A stretch of DNA of 64,000 nt, taken from the NCBI RefSeq assembly GCF_014648435.1, contig NZ_BMRC01000006.1, positions 492,718 through 556,717 on the forward strand, in the 5' to 3' direction. The DNA comes from Nonomuraea spiralis (GTDB lineage Bacteria; Actinomycetota; Actinomycetes; Streptosporangiales; Streptosporangiaceae). Made by a program: the position numbers and the translations under genes. Under the pieces are notes generated by a model, which ran no database searches, was not told where the DNA came from, and worked only from the letters and a program-made list of their open reading frames with translations. Shown here in pieces: positions 43,928-54,000 of this stretch; position 1 is the first letter of the stretch, and every line of letters begins with the position of its first letter.

Positions 43928-45505
43928 ATGGGAAGCAGCGCACGCGGCATCGCCACGGACGGCCTGTCCAACCGGCTCAGGTTCCTGGCCCTGACCAACG
44001 GCCGGCCGGTCTGGGACCTCCTCCAGCGCAGCCGGCCGCTCCGGCGCCGGATCAACGCCTCGCTGATCGACCACGCGATTCGCGAGATGCCGCCGCGCCC
44101 CGAGCCGCTGAGCACCATGGCCGACTACACCTCGTGGGCCTCCCTGACCGACCGCACCTTCAGCGGCAGGCACCTGCCCCCGGTCGCCGGCATCGAGGAG
44201 AACCGGCCCACTCCCGAGAGGGCCGGCGACCTGTTCGCCCGCGGCGAGTCCATGATCCTCTGCCCGCGTTCCACGGTGCTCTTCGCGTACTTCGCCCAAT
44301 GGTTCACCGACGGGTTCCTGCGCGGCGACACCAACGTCCCGCGCGACCCCCGTAAGAACAGCTCCAACCATCACATCGACCTCAACCAGGTGTACGGCCT
44401 CGACGAGGCGGCGTCGGCGGCGCTGCGCGCGTTCGACGGCGGGCTGCTCAAGAGCCAGCTGATCAACGGCGGCGAGTTCCCGCCCTACCTGTGCGAGAAC
44501 GGCAAGATCAAGCCGGAGTTCGCCCCGCTGCGCGTGATCCGCTTCGAGCACCTCACCGACGCGCGACGCGACACGCTGTTCGCCACCGGCAGCGACCGGG
44601 GCAACGGCCAGATCGGCTTCACGATGCTCACGGTGCTGTTCCTGCGCGAGCACAACAGGGTGGCGCGGCTGCTGGCCAGGGAACATCCGCGCTGGGACGA
44701 CGAACGGCTGTTCCAGACGGCCCGCAACATCCTCATCGTGCTGCTGATCAAGCTGGTCGTCGAGGAGTACATCAACCACATCACCCCCTACCACTTCCGG
44801 TTCGCCCTGGACCCGCGGCTGTCGGCGATGCTGGACCACGCGCCCTGGCACCGGCAGAACTGGGCCTCGGTGGAGTTCAACCTCGTCTACCGCTGGCACA
44901 GCCTGATCCCGTCCCGGCTGACGGTGGGCGGGCACCAGCTGCCGATGGCCGATACCTTCTTCAGCGGCGCGCTGCTGCCCGGCCCCGGCCTCGGCCGGCT
45001 CTTCGAGGACGCCTCCCGCCAGCGGGCCGGCCGCATCTGCCTGTTCAACACCGACCCCGTCCTGCGCGAGATCGACGTGCTCAGCGTCGCCGACTCGCGG
45101 GCGCTCGGCCTGGCGCCGTACAACGACTACCGCGAGCACTGCCGCTTCCCCAGAGTGCGTGCCTTCGAGCAGATCACCGGCGACCGGCGGGTCAGCAGCG
45201 CCCTGAGCGACCTCTACCGCGACGTGGACGACGTCGACCTGTACGTCGGGCTGTTCGCCGAGGAGCCCGGATCCCCCGACGCGATCCTGCCGCCGCTGCT
45301 GACCAAGATCATCGCCATCGACGCCTTCTCCCAGGCGCTCACCAACCCGCTGCTCGCTCCGCGGATCTTCAACGCCGCCACGTTCTCCCCGCAGGGCCTG
45401 CGGATCATCGCGGCCACCCGCACGCTGTCGGACGTGTTGCGCCGCAACACGCCGGAGGACCAGAGCCCCCGCTTCGTCAGCATGTCCCGGCGGCCCCGGC
45501 CATGA
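43928..45505 (+). CDS. Cyclooxygenase (prostaglandin G/H synthase)-like haem dioxygenase
   Basis: 525 residues. Similarity to animal COX runs along the catalytic domain: FAYFAQWFTDGF, HIDLNQVYG, LREHNRVARLL, LFQTARNILI and EFNLVYRWHSLIP. By alignment Tyr321 is the radical Tyr (COX Tyr385), His324 the proximal haem ligand (His388) and Ser468 matches Ser530. Position 128 is Asp where COX has the distal peroxidase His207, while Gln124 (Gln203) is kept. No signal peptide or EGF domain. This suggests a fatty-acid dioxygenase with weak peroxidase activity. GGGAAGG lies 6 bases upstream. Activity itself is inferred. Confidence 0.9.
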   Translation: MGSSARGIATDGLSNRLRFLALTNGRPVWDLLQRSRPLRRRINASLIDHAIREMPPRPEPLSTMADYTSWASLTDRTFSGRHLPPVAGIEENRPTPERAGDLFARGESMILCPRSTVLFAYFAQWFTDGFLRGDTNVPRDPRKNSSNHHIDLNQVYGLDEAASAALRAFDGGLLKSQLINGGEFPPYLCENGKIKPEFAPLRVIRFEHLTDARRDTLFATGSDRGNGQIGFTMLTVLFLREHNRVARLLAREHPRWDDERLFQTARNILIVLLIKLVVEEYINHITPYHFRFALDPRLSAMLDHAPWHRQNWASVEFNLVYRWHSLIPSRLTVGGHQLPMADTFFSGALLPGPGLGRLFEDASRQRAGRICLFNTDPVLREIDVLSVADSRALGLAPYNDYREHCRFPRVRAFEQITGDRRVSSALSDLYRDVDDVDLYVGLFAEEPGSPDAILPPLLTKIIAIDAFSQALTNPLLAPRIFNAATFSPQGLRIIAATRTLSDVLRRNTPEDQSPRFVSMSRRPRP

Positions 45506-47640
45506 CCGGGGACGACGACCCGGCCGCCGAGCCGCTGCGCGCCCTGGCCAGGGAGCTGGTGGACATCGCGGTCACGATCCAGGACGCGGCGGCCCACGCC
45601 ACGGCCGCGCTCACCGACGACGCGCTGCTGCGCGCCGCCCCGAACGCCCCCTCGGCGGCCCGGCCCGCCTACCGCGCACTGCTGCGGGCCACGACGAACG
45701 GCCGGGGCCTCGGATACGCGTTCACCGGCGGCCGGCTGGCCACCGCGGCCGCCAAGGCCGGCGCCATGCTGGGGGCCGAGAGCCTGGCCGTACGGGTGCT
45801 GGCCACGTCGCTGCGGTTGCGCGTGGCGGCCGTGGCGCTCGCCCACCCCGAGCTGACCGGGGACCCGATGCTGGTCCGGCTCATCGACGCGGCCGCCGCC
45901 GACCGGGACGTGGAGGCCGTACGGGCCCTGCGCGCGCTGGTCAAGGACCGTGGCGCGGTGCGCGCGCTCAGCCAGCTCGCCCCGGTCTTCGGCGAGGTCC
46001 TGGCGCTGCGCGCGCTGCTGGACGAGAACCCGCTCAACGACGCCACCGCCTGGCTCATCGCGACGGGACGCGGTTTCGCCACCGCCGATCCGATCACCGG
46101 CATGAGCAACCGGGCGATCGCCGTGCTCGACACCGGGGAAGGCGCCGCGCGCCGGATCGAGCTGACCGCGGCCGAGTCGGCCCGGCTGTGCACACGGGGC
46201 TCGTTGCTCGGCTTCCTGGCCAACATCGGCACGATCGGCACCACCGGGCGGGCGCTCGTCCAGAGCGTCGAGGGGCCCGACGGCGTGATCCGTCACGTCC
46301 TCCAGGCGCCGGGCATGCGCACGGGGCGTCCCGACGGCGACTCGCCGCAGGACCTGCTCGGAGCGTTCAGCAGCGCCGTGCTGGCCAGCAGTCCCTACAG
46401 CCGTGCCCTGGCCGAGGCCGTCGCCGACTACGGGCCGCCGCCGGGCGCCGAACTGGCGCTCGTCGGACACAGCGCGGGCGGTGCGGCGATCATGAACCTG
46501 GCACAGGACGCAGGATTCTGCGCCCGGCACACGGTCACCCACGCCGTCGCCGTCGGCTCGCCCGTCGACTTCAAGCGCCCCGCCGACCCGCGTACCTGGG
46601 TGGCCAGCGTCACCAACCGCCACGACATCATCCCCACCCTCGACGGCCAGGGCGCCGGCACCTGCTTCGACCTCCACCCAGGCTGGTACGTGGTGGACTA
46701 CAGCGACTCGACCCATCTGTTCCCCCACTGCCACAGCATCGAGCGCTATCTCGCCAACCTCACCGACGACCTGCCCGAGGCCCGCGAGCACATCGAGCAG
46801 CGGCTCGCGCCGTTCCGGGGGCGGGTGGTGCGTTCGCAGGCGTACCTGCTGTTCGACCGTCCGCCGGATCCGGTGGGGTTCCCGTTCCTGGCCGTGCCCA
46901 CCCGTCGTGTGGACGGGCCCGGGGGGAACGTCGAACTGCCGATCAGGTGCCGTGACGGCGACGCGCTCACCGCGTACTTCGCCGTGCGTCCGGCGGCGGC
47001 GGCGGAGTTGCTGGAGGGCACGGGGCTCGGTCCCGCCGTACGGGTGGCGGGCCGCGCGCTGGTCGCCGTGCACGCCGCCTGGAACCGGCGCACCAGCGCG
47101 GGCGGCTACGCGGAGCTGCACGTCGGCGTCGTCGTTCCGGGGCCGTCCCGCCGGAGCTCGCGTTCGGCCGTCCGGCCCGACCTGCTGCGGGCGGCCGAGC
47201 TGCGCCGCTCCGGCACGTTCCTCGTCGGGTCGGCGGTCGACACCGTGGCCGTACGCGCCCTCGGGTCGCGGTTGTGGGGCGGCGAGACGTACCTGACGCC
47301 GCTCGAACTCCGGCTCGGCGGCCGGTCCGCCCACGTCACCGCCGGCCAGATCCTCACCCTGCGCGGGCGGCTCGGTCCCGGCCTGCCCGTGAACGATCCC
47401 GGCCTGGTCGGCTACACCGGCGCGGCGGGTGCCGTGCTGCGGTCCTGCGTACGGGCCCGCGGGCGGGCCCGGCTGCACGCGGCGCCGTCACTGCGGCTGC
47501 TCGTCGAGCCGCGGTCGGCCCACCCGCTGGCCGGCCGGCTCCGCGAACTGGCGCTCGACGGCGCCCGCCCGCTGCTGTGCCTGTCGTCCACCACCCGCCA
47601 GACGCTCCGGGACGCCGCCGTCCCGGTGCCGCGGGCCTGA
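45502..47640 (+). CDS. Lipase-like hydrolase fused to acetoacetate-decarboxylase-like domain
   Basis: 712 residues. A helical N-terminal region (about 1-230) precedes an alpha/beta hydrolase module with nucleophile Ser324 in LVGHSAGG and VTNRHDIIPTLDG as the probable acid region; CHSIERY may carry the His, as in class-3 lipases. From about residue 470 the sequence (YAELHVGVVVPG, FLVGSAVDTVAVRALG, LWGGETYLTPLEL) looks like an acetoacetate-decarboxylase-type beta-barrel. Such a fusion is unusual. ATGA overlap with the COX-like gene. A lipid acyl-releasing role is inferred. Confidence 0.72.
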   Translation: MTGDDDPAAEPLRALARELVDIAVTIQDAAAHATAALTDDALLRAAPNAPSAARPAYRALLRATTNGRGLGYAFTGGRLATAAAKAGAMLGAESLAVRVLATSLRLRVAAVALAHPELTGDPMLVRLIDAAAADRDVEAVRALRALVKDRGAVRALSQLAPVFGEVLALRALLDENPLNDATAWLIATGRGFATADPITGMSNRAIAVLDTGEGAARRIELTAAESARLCTRGSLLGFLANIGTIGTTGRALVQSVEGPDGVIRHVLQAPGMRTGRPDGDSPQDLLGAFSSAVLASSPYSRALAEAVADYGPPPGAELALVGHSAGGAAIMNLAQDAGFCARHTVTHAVAVGSPVDFKRPADPRTWVASVTNRHDIIPTLDGQGAGTCFDLHPGWYVVDYSDSTHLFPHCHSIERYLANLTDDLPEAREHIEQRLAPFRGRVVRSQAYLLFDRPPDPVGFPFLAVPTRRVDGPGGNVELPIRCRDGDALTAYFAVRPAAAAELLEGTGLGPAVRVAGRALVAVHAAWNRRTSAGGYAELHVGVVVPGPSRRSSRSAVRPDLLRAAELRRSGTFLVGSAVDTVAVRALGSRLWGGETYLTPLELRLGGRSAHVTAGQILTLRGRLGPGLPVNDPGLVGYTGAAGAVLRSCVRARGRARLHAAPSLRLLVEPRSAHPLAGRLRELALDGARPLLCLSSTTRQTLRDAAVPVPRA

Positions 47641-47650
47641 CGGAGGAACC

Positions 47651-47917
47651 ATGCCCACCCGGATCGCCGCGATCATCGCCCACGCCGAGGTCCTGCGTTC
47701 GGACGCCCGCGCCCTCGCCGCCTGCGCCGAACGCCTGCGCGCGATCGAGGCGGAGCTGAAGGCCGCCGACGGGACGCCGCCCTGGTTGCGCGCCTCGGTG
47801 ACCGCCCACCTCGCGGCCTGCGCGGCGGCCGCCGCCGACCTGGAGACGTCCGCACGACGCCTGAGCCGGTACGCGGACGAGGCGGGCGACCCGCCCCGTA
47901 CGGGCCGCCGGCGATGA
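47651..47917 (+). CDS. Small helical protein, WXG100-like
   Basis: 88 residues in two Ala-rich amphipathic helices joined by a turn containing Trp (TPPWLRAS). Shape and length resemble WXG100/ESX substrates, but the motif is WLR rather than WxG, so membership is tentative. GGAGG lies 4 bases before the ATG. Fourth gene of the oxylipin-like operon, 10 bases after the lipase-like gene. Confidence 0.65.
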   Translation: MPTRIAAIIAHAEVLRSDARALAACAERLRAIEAELKAADGTPPWLRASVTAHLAACAAAAADLETSARRLSRYADEAGDPPRTGRRR

Positions 47918-47942
47918 CGGAAGGCCCGGCGCCGCCCTTTCG

Positions 47943-48026
47943 GAACGTTCGGCGGACGTCCGCCGGGATCGGTTGACAAACTGGATGACCCGCTGAGTTG
48001 ACACCATCGACAGGGACGGGTATCCG
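47943..48026 (+). promoter_or_regulatory. Terminator-like palindrome and promoter of the NB-ARC regulator
   Basis: GAACGTTC (47943-47950) and GGCGGACGTCCGCC (47951-47964) are adjacent perfect palindromes that could end the upstream operon or bind a regulator. TTGACA occurs twice (47973-47978 and 47998-48003); the second is 17 bp from TATCCG (48021-48026), a plausible promoter. Confidence 0.55.
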
Positions 48027-48057
48027 GTGAGTAAGTGATCTTCATGGCGGAGGCGGC

Positions 48058-50541
48058 ATGAGTGAGGTGGGCCGCCCGGGGCGTCGGCCGGCGCCGGTCC
48101 CCGATCCCGACAGCGTCCTCGGGTGCTTCGCCCGGGCATTGCGTGAGTTACGGAACCAGGCCGGTGGCCCCAGCTACGCGACGCTGGCCCGGGAGGCCGC
48201 CCGGCTGGGCTCACCCTATTCCGAGACGTCGTTGCGGAACGCCGCCTCCGGGCGCGTCCGGCCGTCGTGGGACGCCGTCGCGGCGTTCGTCCAGGCGTGC
48301 GCGGCCTTCGCGCGGACGCATCCGCAGCGGGCGGAGGAGATCGCCCGCGACTGGAGCCTGCCGGTGCTCCTCGACCTCTGGGCGGTCCGCTGGCGCGAGG
48401 CGTCGGCCTCGGCCGGGCCCGAGATGCCGGACGAGGCCCCCGGCCCGGCCGCACCACGCCGCGACCTGCCCGGAAACCTGCCGTCGGCGCTGACCGGGCT
48501 GGTGGGCCGAGGCCAGGAACTCGCCCAGGGCACCGGGCTGCTCCGGACGGCCCGGCTGGTGACCCTGACCGGCGTCGGCGGCGTCGGCAAGACCAGCCTG
48601 GCGTTGCGCGTGGCCGAAGAGGCGGCCCCCTGGTTCCCCGACGGGCTGTGGCTGGTGGAACTGGCCGAACTCACCGAGCAGGCGATGGTCGGCCGGGCCG
48701 TCGCCGCCGTACTCGGTGTCCAGTCCAACGCGGGGCAGGAACCGCTGGAGGCCATGGCCGAGGCGCTCGGCGGCCGGCGGGTCCTGCTGGTGCTGGACAA
48801 CTGCGAACACCTGCTCGACGCGACCGCCGCGGTGACCCGATCGTTGCTGCGGGCCGTACCGGGCCTGCGGGTCCTGGCCACCAGCCGGCAGCCGCTGGAC
48901 GTGACCGGCGAACGCGTGCTGGCGATCGGCCCGCTCCAGCTGCCGGAGGAGACCGGGGCGGACTCGGCGGCCGTGGACCTCTTCGTGGGGCGTGCCCAGG
49001 CCGTCCTGCCCGGGTTCCGGCTGACGGCGGAGAACCGCGCCGCCGTGGTCAGCGTGTGCCGGCTGCTGGACGGGCTGCCGCTGGCGCTGGAGCTCGCCGC
49101 CCGCCGCCTGCGCACCCTGTCCGTCAACGACCTGCTCGACCGGCTCGACCGGCGTTTCCTGCTGCTCGGCTCGGCGGGTGCGGAACGTACGGCGCATCCG
49201 CGGCACCGGACGTTGTCGGCGGTCTTCGACTGGAGTTACGAGCTGTGCTCGCCGGCCGAGCGGGCGGCGTGGGAACAGCTGTCCGCGGCCGCGGGCGGCG
49301 TCTCCCTGGCCGACGCCGAGGCCCTCTGCGCCGGCGGGAGCACCGGCCAGGACAGCGCGTTCGAGGCGATCGCCGGACTCGTCGACAAGTCGCTGCTGCG
49401 GCGGGTCGAGACCCAGGGACGGACCCGGCTGCACCTGCTGGAGACGGTCCGGCTCTACGGGCGGGAACGGCTGGCGTCCTCGGGACGTGAGCACGAGGCC
49501 CGGCGCCGCCATCAGGACCGCTACCTCGGCCTGGCCCGGCGGGCGGAGGAGGAGTACGCCACCCCACGGCAGGCGGAGTGGCTGGTCCGGCTCGCGGAGG
49601 AGCACGCCAACCTCCGGCTGGCCCTCACCCACGTGCCCGCCGAGGACGGCACGCTCTTCGAGGGCGCCTACGCCCTGTGGTTGTACTGGGTGGCCAGCGG
49701 GAAGGTGGGCGAGGGCGTCCACTGGATGCGCCCGCTGGCCGAGCGTCACCCGCGGCCGCCCCGCGCCGAGCCGGCCCCGTCCTGGTGCCGGGCGCAGTGG
49801 TCCATCGCGTTCGTCCTGCTGTTGCACGGCGACCGGGCCGCCGCCGAACGCGTACTCGACCGGCTCGAACCGGTCATCGGCCGCGAGGGCGACGAGTGGG
49901 CCGGGATTCGCGCGGCCCTCCACCAGTTGCGCGGATTGTCCGCCATGGTCCGCGGCGACGTCGAACAGATCGAGAAGCACTCCTCGACGGCGCTGCGGCT
50001 CGACGGCCACCGGCCCGGCATGCTGACCGCCCAGCAGGCCTTGGCCCAGCTCGGGGTGGCCGCGTCGATCCGCGGCGCCCGGGAGGAGGCCCGCGACTTC
50101 TTCCGGCGGGCGCTGGAGCTCTCCGAGGCGTGCGGGGAGATCTGGCACCGCTCCTACCTGCGCTGGACACTGGCCATCGAGTGCGCGGAGACCGGCCGGG
50201 TCGAGGAGGCCACCACCCTGCTGTGGCGCAGCCTGGACCTCAAGCGGCGGCTTGGCGACCGGCTCGGCGCCGCCACGGTGAGCGAGACGCTCGCCGGTGT
50301 CCTGGCCCAGCGCGGGGAGCCGCGCGTGGCGGCGCTGCTGCTCGGCGCCGCGCACGCCACCTGGCAGGTGGCCGGGGCTCCCCAGCTCTGGGGCATCTCG
50401 CACCTGGTGCACAGCCGGGCCCGCAACATCGGCCGGATCCAGCGGATGCTCGGTGACGGGTCGTACCAGAAGGAGTACCGCCAGGGTGAACGCCTGGGCC
50501 TCGTGAGAGTGCTGACCGCGCTGGCCGACGAGCGGTCGTAG
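48058..50541 (+). CDS. HTH/NB-ARC/TPR-type regulatory ATPase
   Basis: 827 residues. Residues about 15-80 form an XRE-like DNA-binding or adaptor domain. A STAND ATPase follows: Walker A GVGGVGKTS (about 172-180), Walker B VLLVLDNCEHLL, and LDGLPLALELAARRL (GLPL motif). The rest (about 480-820) is helical with TPR-like repeats and no C-terminal LuxR helix-turn-helix. These proteins sense small molecules or other proteins and usually regulate neighbouring gene clusters. It lies just downstream of the oxylipin-like operon and upstream of the trypco2/trypsin pair. Target unknown. Confidence 0.88.
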   Translation: MSEVGRPGRRPAPVPDPDSVLGCFARALRELRNQAGGPSYATLAREAARLGSPYSETSLRNAASGRVRPSWDAVAAFVQACAAFARTHPQRAEEIARDWSLPVLLDLWAVRWREASASAGPEMPDEAPGPAAPRRDLPGNLPSALTGLVGRGQELAQGTGLLRTARLVTLTGVGGVGKTSLALRVAEEAAPWFPDGLWLVELAELTEQAMVGRAVAAVLGVQSNAGQEPLEAMAEALGGRRVLLVLDNCEHLLDATAAVTRSLLRAVPGLRVLATSRQPLDVTGERVLAIGPLQLPEETGADSAAVDLFVGRAQAVLPGFRLTAENRAAVVSVCRLLDGLPLALELAARRLRTLSVNDLLDRLDRRFLLLGSAGAERTAHPRHRTLSAVFDWSYELCSPAERAAWEQLSAAAGGVSLADAEALCAGGSTGQDSAFEAIAGLVDKSLLRRVETQGRTRLHLLETVRLYGRERLASSGREHEARRRHQDRYLGLARRAEEEYATPRQAEWLVRLAEEHANLRLALTHVPAEDGTLFEGAYALWLYWVASGKVGEGVHWMRPLAERHPRPPRAEPAPSWCRAQWSIAFVLLLHGDRAAAERVLDRLEPVIGREGDEWAGIRAALHQLRGLSAMVRGDVEQIEKHSSTALRLDGHRPGMLTAQQALAQLGVAASIRGAREEARDFFRRALELSEACGEIWHRSYLRWTLAIECAETGRVEEATTLLWRSLDLKRRLGDRLGAATVSETLAGVLAQRGEPRVAALLLGAAHATWQVAGAPQLWGISHLVHSRARNIGRIQRMLGDGSYQKEYRQGERLGLVRVLTALADERS

Positions 50542-50718
50542 GCGGGCGGTACGCCGAGCCGTACGTTCGATTCCGCAATTCCGCAGCGAATGCGCCGCCC
50601 TGCCGCAACGGCGGGGCCCCGGCCGTCCCGGTCTTCCAGAATTGAGGAACTTCGCCGGGAAACGCCTGGCAGAAGGATCGCGGGCGAGCCGCTGTGAGCG
50701 CGGCTTTGGAGGAACGTC
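50542..50718. other. Intergenic gap upstream of the trypco2 gene
   Basis: 177 bases with no reading frame I can support. It includes a GC-rich stretch and the ribosome site GGAGG just before the trypco2 start. No clear promoter or terminator. Confidence 0.4.
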
Positions 50719-51006
50719 ATGGAGATCGAACTGGCCAGCGTGCTCAGGGCACTGCGCGAGGAACTCGCCAGATCCGTCAAGGAGAGCGAGGGCGAGGCGG
50801 TCCGGTTCCGGCTGGAGAAGATCAACCTTGAGGCGCAGATCGCCGTGACGAAGGGGCAGGAGGGCGGCCTGGGCCTGAAGCTCTGGGTGCTCTCCGGCGA
50901 CGGCAAGCGGTCCTCGCAGACCGTGTCCACGCAGTTGCTCAAGCTGGAGCTCTCGGCCGAGACCGCGGACGGCGGCTACGTACGGACCAGGGCCCACCGG
51001 GGCTGA
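50719..51006 (+). CDS. Trypco2 (trypsin-co-occurring domain 2) protein
   Basis: 95 residues. MEIELASVLRALREELARSV, a helix, then FRLEKINLEAQIAVTK, GLKLWVLSGDGK and a final strand form the trypco2 pattern, a small domain that co-occurs with trypsin-like peptidases in predicted bacterial conflict systems. GGAGG precedes the ATG. The trypsin/NTPase/repeat protein follows after 63 bases, fitting an operon in which trypco2 is likely a regulator, substrate or partner of the peptidase. Confidence 0.85.
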   Translation: MEIELASVLRALREELARSVKESEGEAVRFRLEKINLEAQIAVTKGQEGGLGLKLWVLSGDGKRSSQTVSTQLLKLELSAETADGGYVRTRAHRG

Positions 51007-51069
51007 GCCGGCCCGCCGCGCGACCTCCGCTGACCTCCGCGCCGTGCCGGGAAGGGACCGACGACACTC

Positions 51070-54000
51070 TTGGCCAGTCTGACGAAACTCGACAGGGTCG
51101 TCTCGTTCGAGGAGAAGGGGCGCTCCTTCATCGGCAGCGGCTACCTGCTCGCGCCGGACCTGATCCTGACCTGCGCGCATCTCTTCGGCAAGCCGCCACG
51201 GCACGGCACCGCCTTCGCCCGGCTGTCGAACGACGAACGGCGCCTGGAGATAGACACGGTCTTCCCGCACCGGGAGTACAGACCGAACGACGACCGGTAC
51301 GACCTCGCCCTGGTGACGCTGCGCGGCCCGGCGACCCAGGACGGCTCGACCGCCCGCATCGGGAAACTGGACAAGGGCACCGGGCGGGTCCCGTGCGACG
51401 TAGTCGGCTTCACGACCTTGAACCCCCAAGAGTTCAAATGGCACCGGAGGCACGTGTTCGTGAACATCGCCCTCGGCACGTTCGAGGACCCCGAGTTGCT
51501 GGACCTGAACGTCGAATCCGGCCTGCCCGAATGGAATCACGTCTTCTATCAGGCTCGTCCATACCCGAAGGGTAAATCACCTTGGGCGGGGATCTCCGGC
51601 GCTCCCGTCCTTCCCGTGGGAGAGGACCTGGTCGTCGGCGTCTGCACCGGCCACGCCTCGCCGTCACTGGTCGCCGCCAGCACCGTCGGCCTGGAGGAGG
51701 ATCCCACCCTCAGCGCCCTGCTCGCGGAACGCGGCCTGCGGGTGGAGAGGTATCCCGCGACGGCCGGGACGGTGATCGCCGAGCCGCCGGATCTCGTGCC
51801 GTACGAAGAGACGGCCGCCGCGCTCACCGGCGCGGACGCCTACCTCAAGGGCCTGCGGTTCGTCAGTCCCGGGCACCAGCACCGCGCCCGTCCCGCGAAC
51901 CTGCTCGCCGCGCTGGAGTCGGAGACGCACGGCGTGCTCGTCACGGGCCCGGCCGGGTCCGGCAAGAGCCGCATCTGCCTGGAGACCGCCTCCAAGGCGC
52001 GGCAGGACGGCTGGCTCGTGCTGCACCAGCACCTGGCGGCCCGGCCGACCGTCGAGCGCCTGGTCGAGGCCGCGGTGAACTCCGGGAGTGACCGGGTTCT
52101 CATCGTCGCCGACGAGGTCTCGCCGGACTTCTCCCTCGACCCGCACGCCATCCCGGCGGCGCTGGCCCAGGCCGGGGTGACCGACCGGCCGCGGCGGGTC
52201 GCCGTCCTCGCCGCCGCGGGCCCGACCACGTTCGCGGCACTGCGCGGACGCGAGGTGGCCCAGCGCTTCAGGCACGTGACCGTGCCGGACGCGGAGCCGT
52301 ACCTGCGTGACGTCCAGGACGTGGTCCTGCGGACCGTCGCGCCCGAGGCGCTGAAGGTGCCGCAATGGGGGTTCGACGGGCTGGCCGGGCTGTGCGGGCT
52401 CAGGCCGGGGCTCGCCGTGCTGATCGCCTCCGAGTTCGAGACGCGGCGGGGTGGCCAGTTGCTCGTGCCGCGCAGATCCCGGCTGCCCGGTGGCGAGTTG
52501 TCGAAGTGGCTCCTGACGCACCTGCGCACCGACGGCCTGCTGCCCGCCACGGACGAGGGCTCCGAGACCGGGGCCGCGCCGGAGCCGTACCTGCTCGCCG
52601 CGGCGGCGGCCGTCTGCGCGTGCCCGCAGCCGCGCGCGGACATCGAGGCCGCCGCCCGGCGTCTGCTGCTGTGCCTGCGCGAGACCGCGCTGACCGCCGA
52701 GTCCGTGGTGGACCTGCTGCTCAGCCGGGGCTGGCTGGAGGAGCGGGACGGGCGGCTGCACAGCCTGCACGACGTGGTCACCGAGGAACTGCTGCGGTCC
52801 TGCCTGCTCACGCCCTCCGGCGAGACCCTCCAGGGGACGCAGGCGGACCTGCTGATGGACGCCGTGCTCACGGGCGCGACCACGTTCGCGCACTTCGCGC
52901 ACCGGCTCCGCGCGATGTCGGCCGGCTACCCGGAGGAGAAGCTGCCGCCGCTGCTGGAACGGCTGTGCGGGCAATGGCTGGAGCGGAACGCGACGAACGT
53001 GGGCGCGCTCCTGAGGGCCGCCGGCGGCGCGCAGGACGCCGAACAGGCACTTCTGGCCCTGGTCGCCGGACCACCCTGGCAGGACGCGACGACACGTCAC
53101 TGGGACGCCGTCGCGGGCCCGTGCCTCCGGGCGGCGGAATCGGAGCAGCGGGCGCCCGTCATCCTCAGGAACGCGCTGCGTTCCTGCCCCAAGGCCGCCC
53201 CCGTCCCGCTTCCGCTGGTCGAGTCGGCGCTGGACTGGCTGGAACGCTCCCCCGGGCACACCGGCACGCCGGAACTCCTCGGCGCGCTGCTGGTCCGCCT
53301 CCGGCCGGGCGCCGCCGGGGAGGACCGGTGCCGGGCCCAGGCTGTGGCGTGGCTGTCCGAGCACAGCCTCCGGCCGACGGCCTCCCACGTACTCCAGCAG
53401 TTGCTGACGAGCACCGCGCTCTCGGCCGAGGAGTCCGAGCAGGCGGCCACCGCCGCTGTGCGGTGGCTGGCCAGGTACGGCGACAAACCCGAGGCGAGCT
53501 TCGTGCTCGGGCCCCTCCTGCAGTGCCCGGGACTCGCCGAACCGCTGCGGGCGCAGTCGGCCGAGTGCGCCCTGGCCTGGCTGCGCCGGCACGACCGGCA
53601 TCCCAACGCGACCTTCGTGCTCAGGCCGATGTTGTCGATGGACGGCATCCGGGCCCGGCACTTCGACGCGGCGGTCACGCACACGCTGAACTGGTTCGTC
53701 GCGCACGGCACGGAGAACTCCGCGTTCCAGATGGCCAAGCTGCTGCTCAAGCCCAGGGCCGGCAGGTCGGCGACCGACGCCGTACTGACCTGGCTGGACA
53801 CCCACCACGCCCGGTGGGAGAGCCTGCACGTGGTCAAGGAGGTGGCGCGGCTCAAGGAGAAGGACATCAGCCCCGCCCAGGCGCGGCGTGCCATCGGCCA
53901 CGCGCTGGTCTGGCTGGGCGCCCGTTCGGAGCCGGAGCGGGCCCACTGCGAACGCCGGGAGGCGAAGGAGGTCATCCACGCGCTGGCCGCGCGGGGCCGT

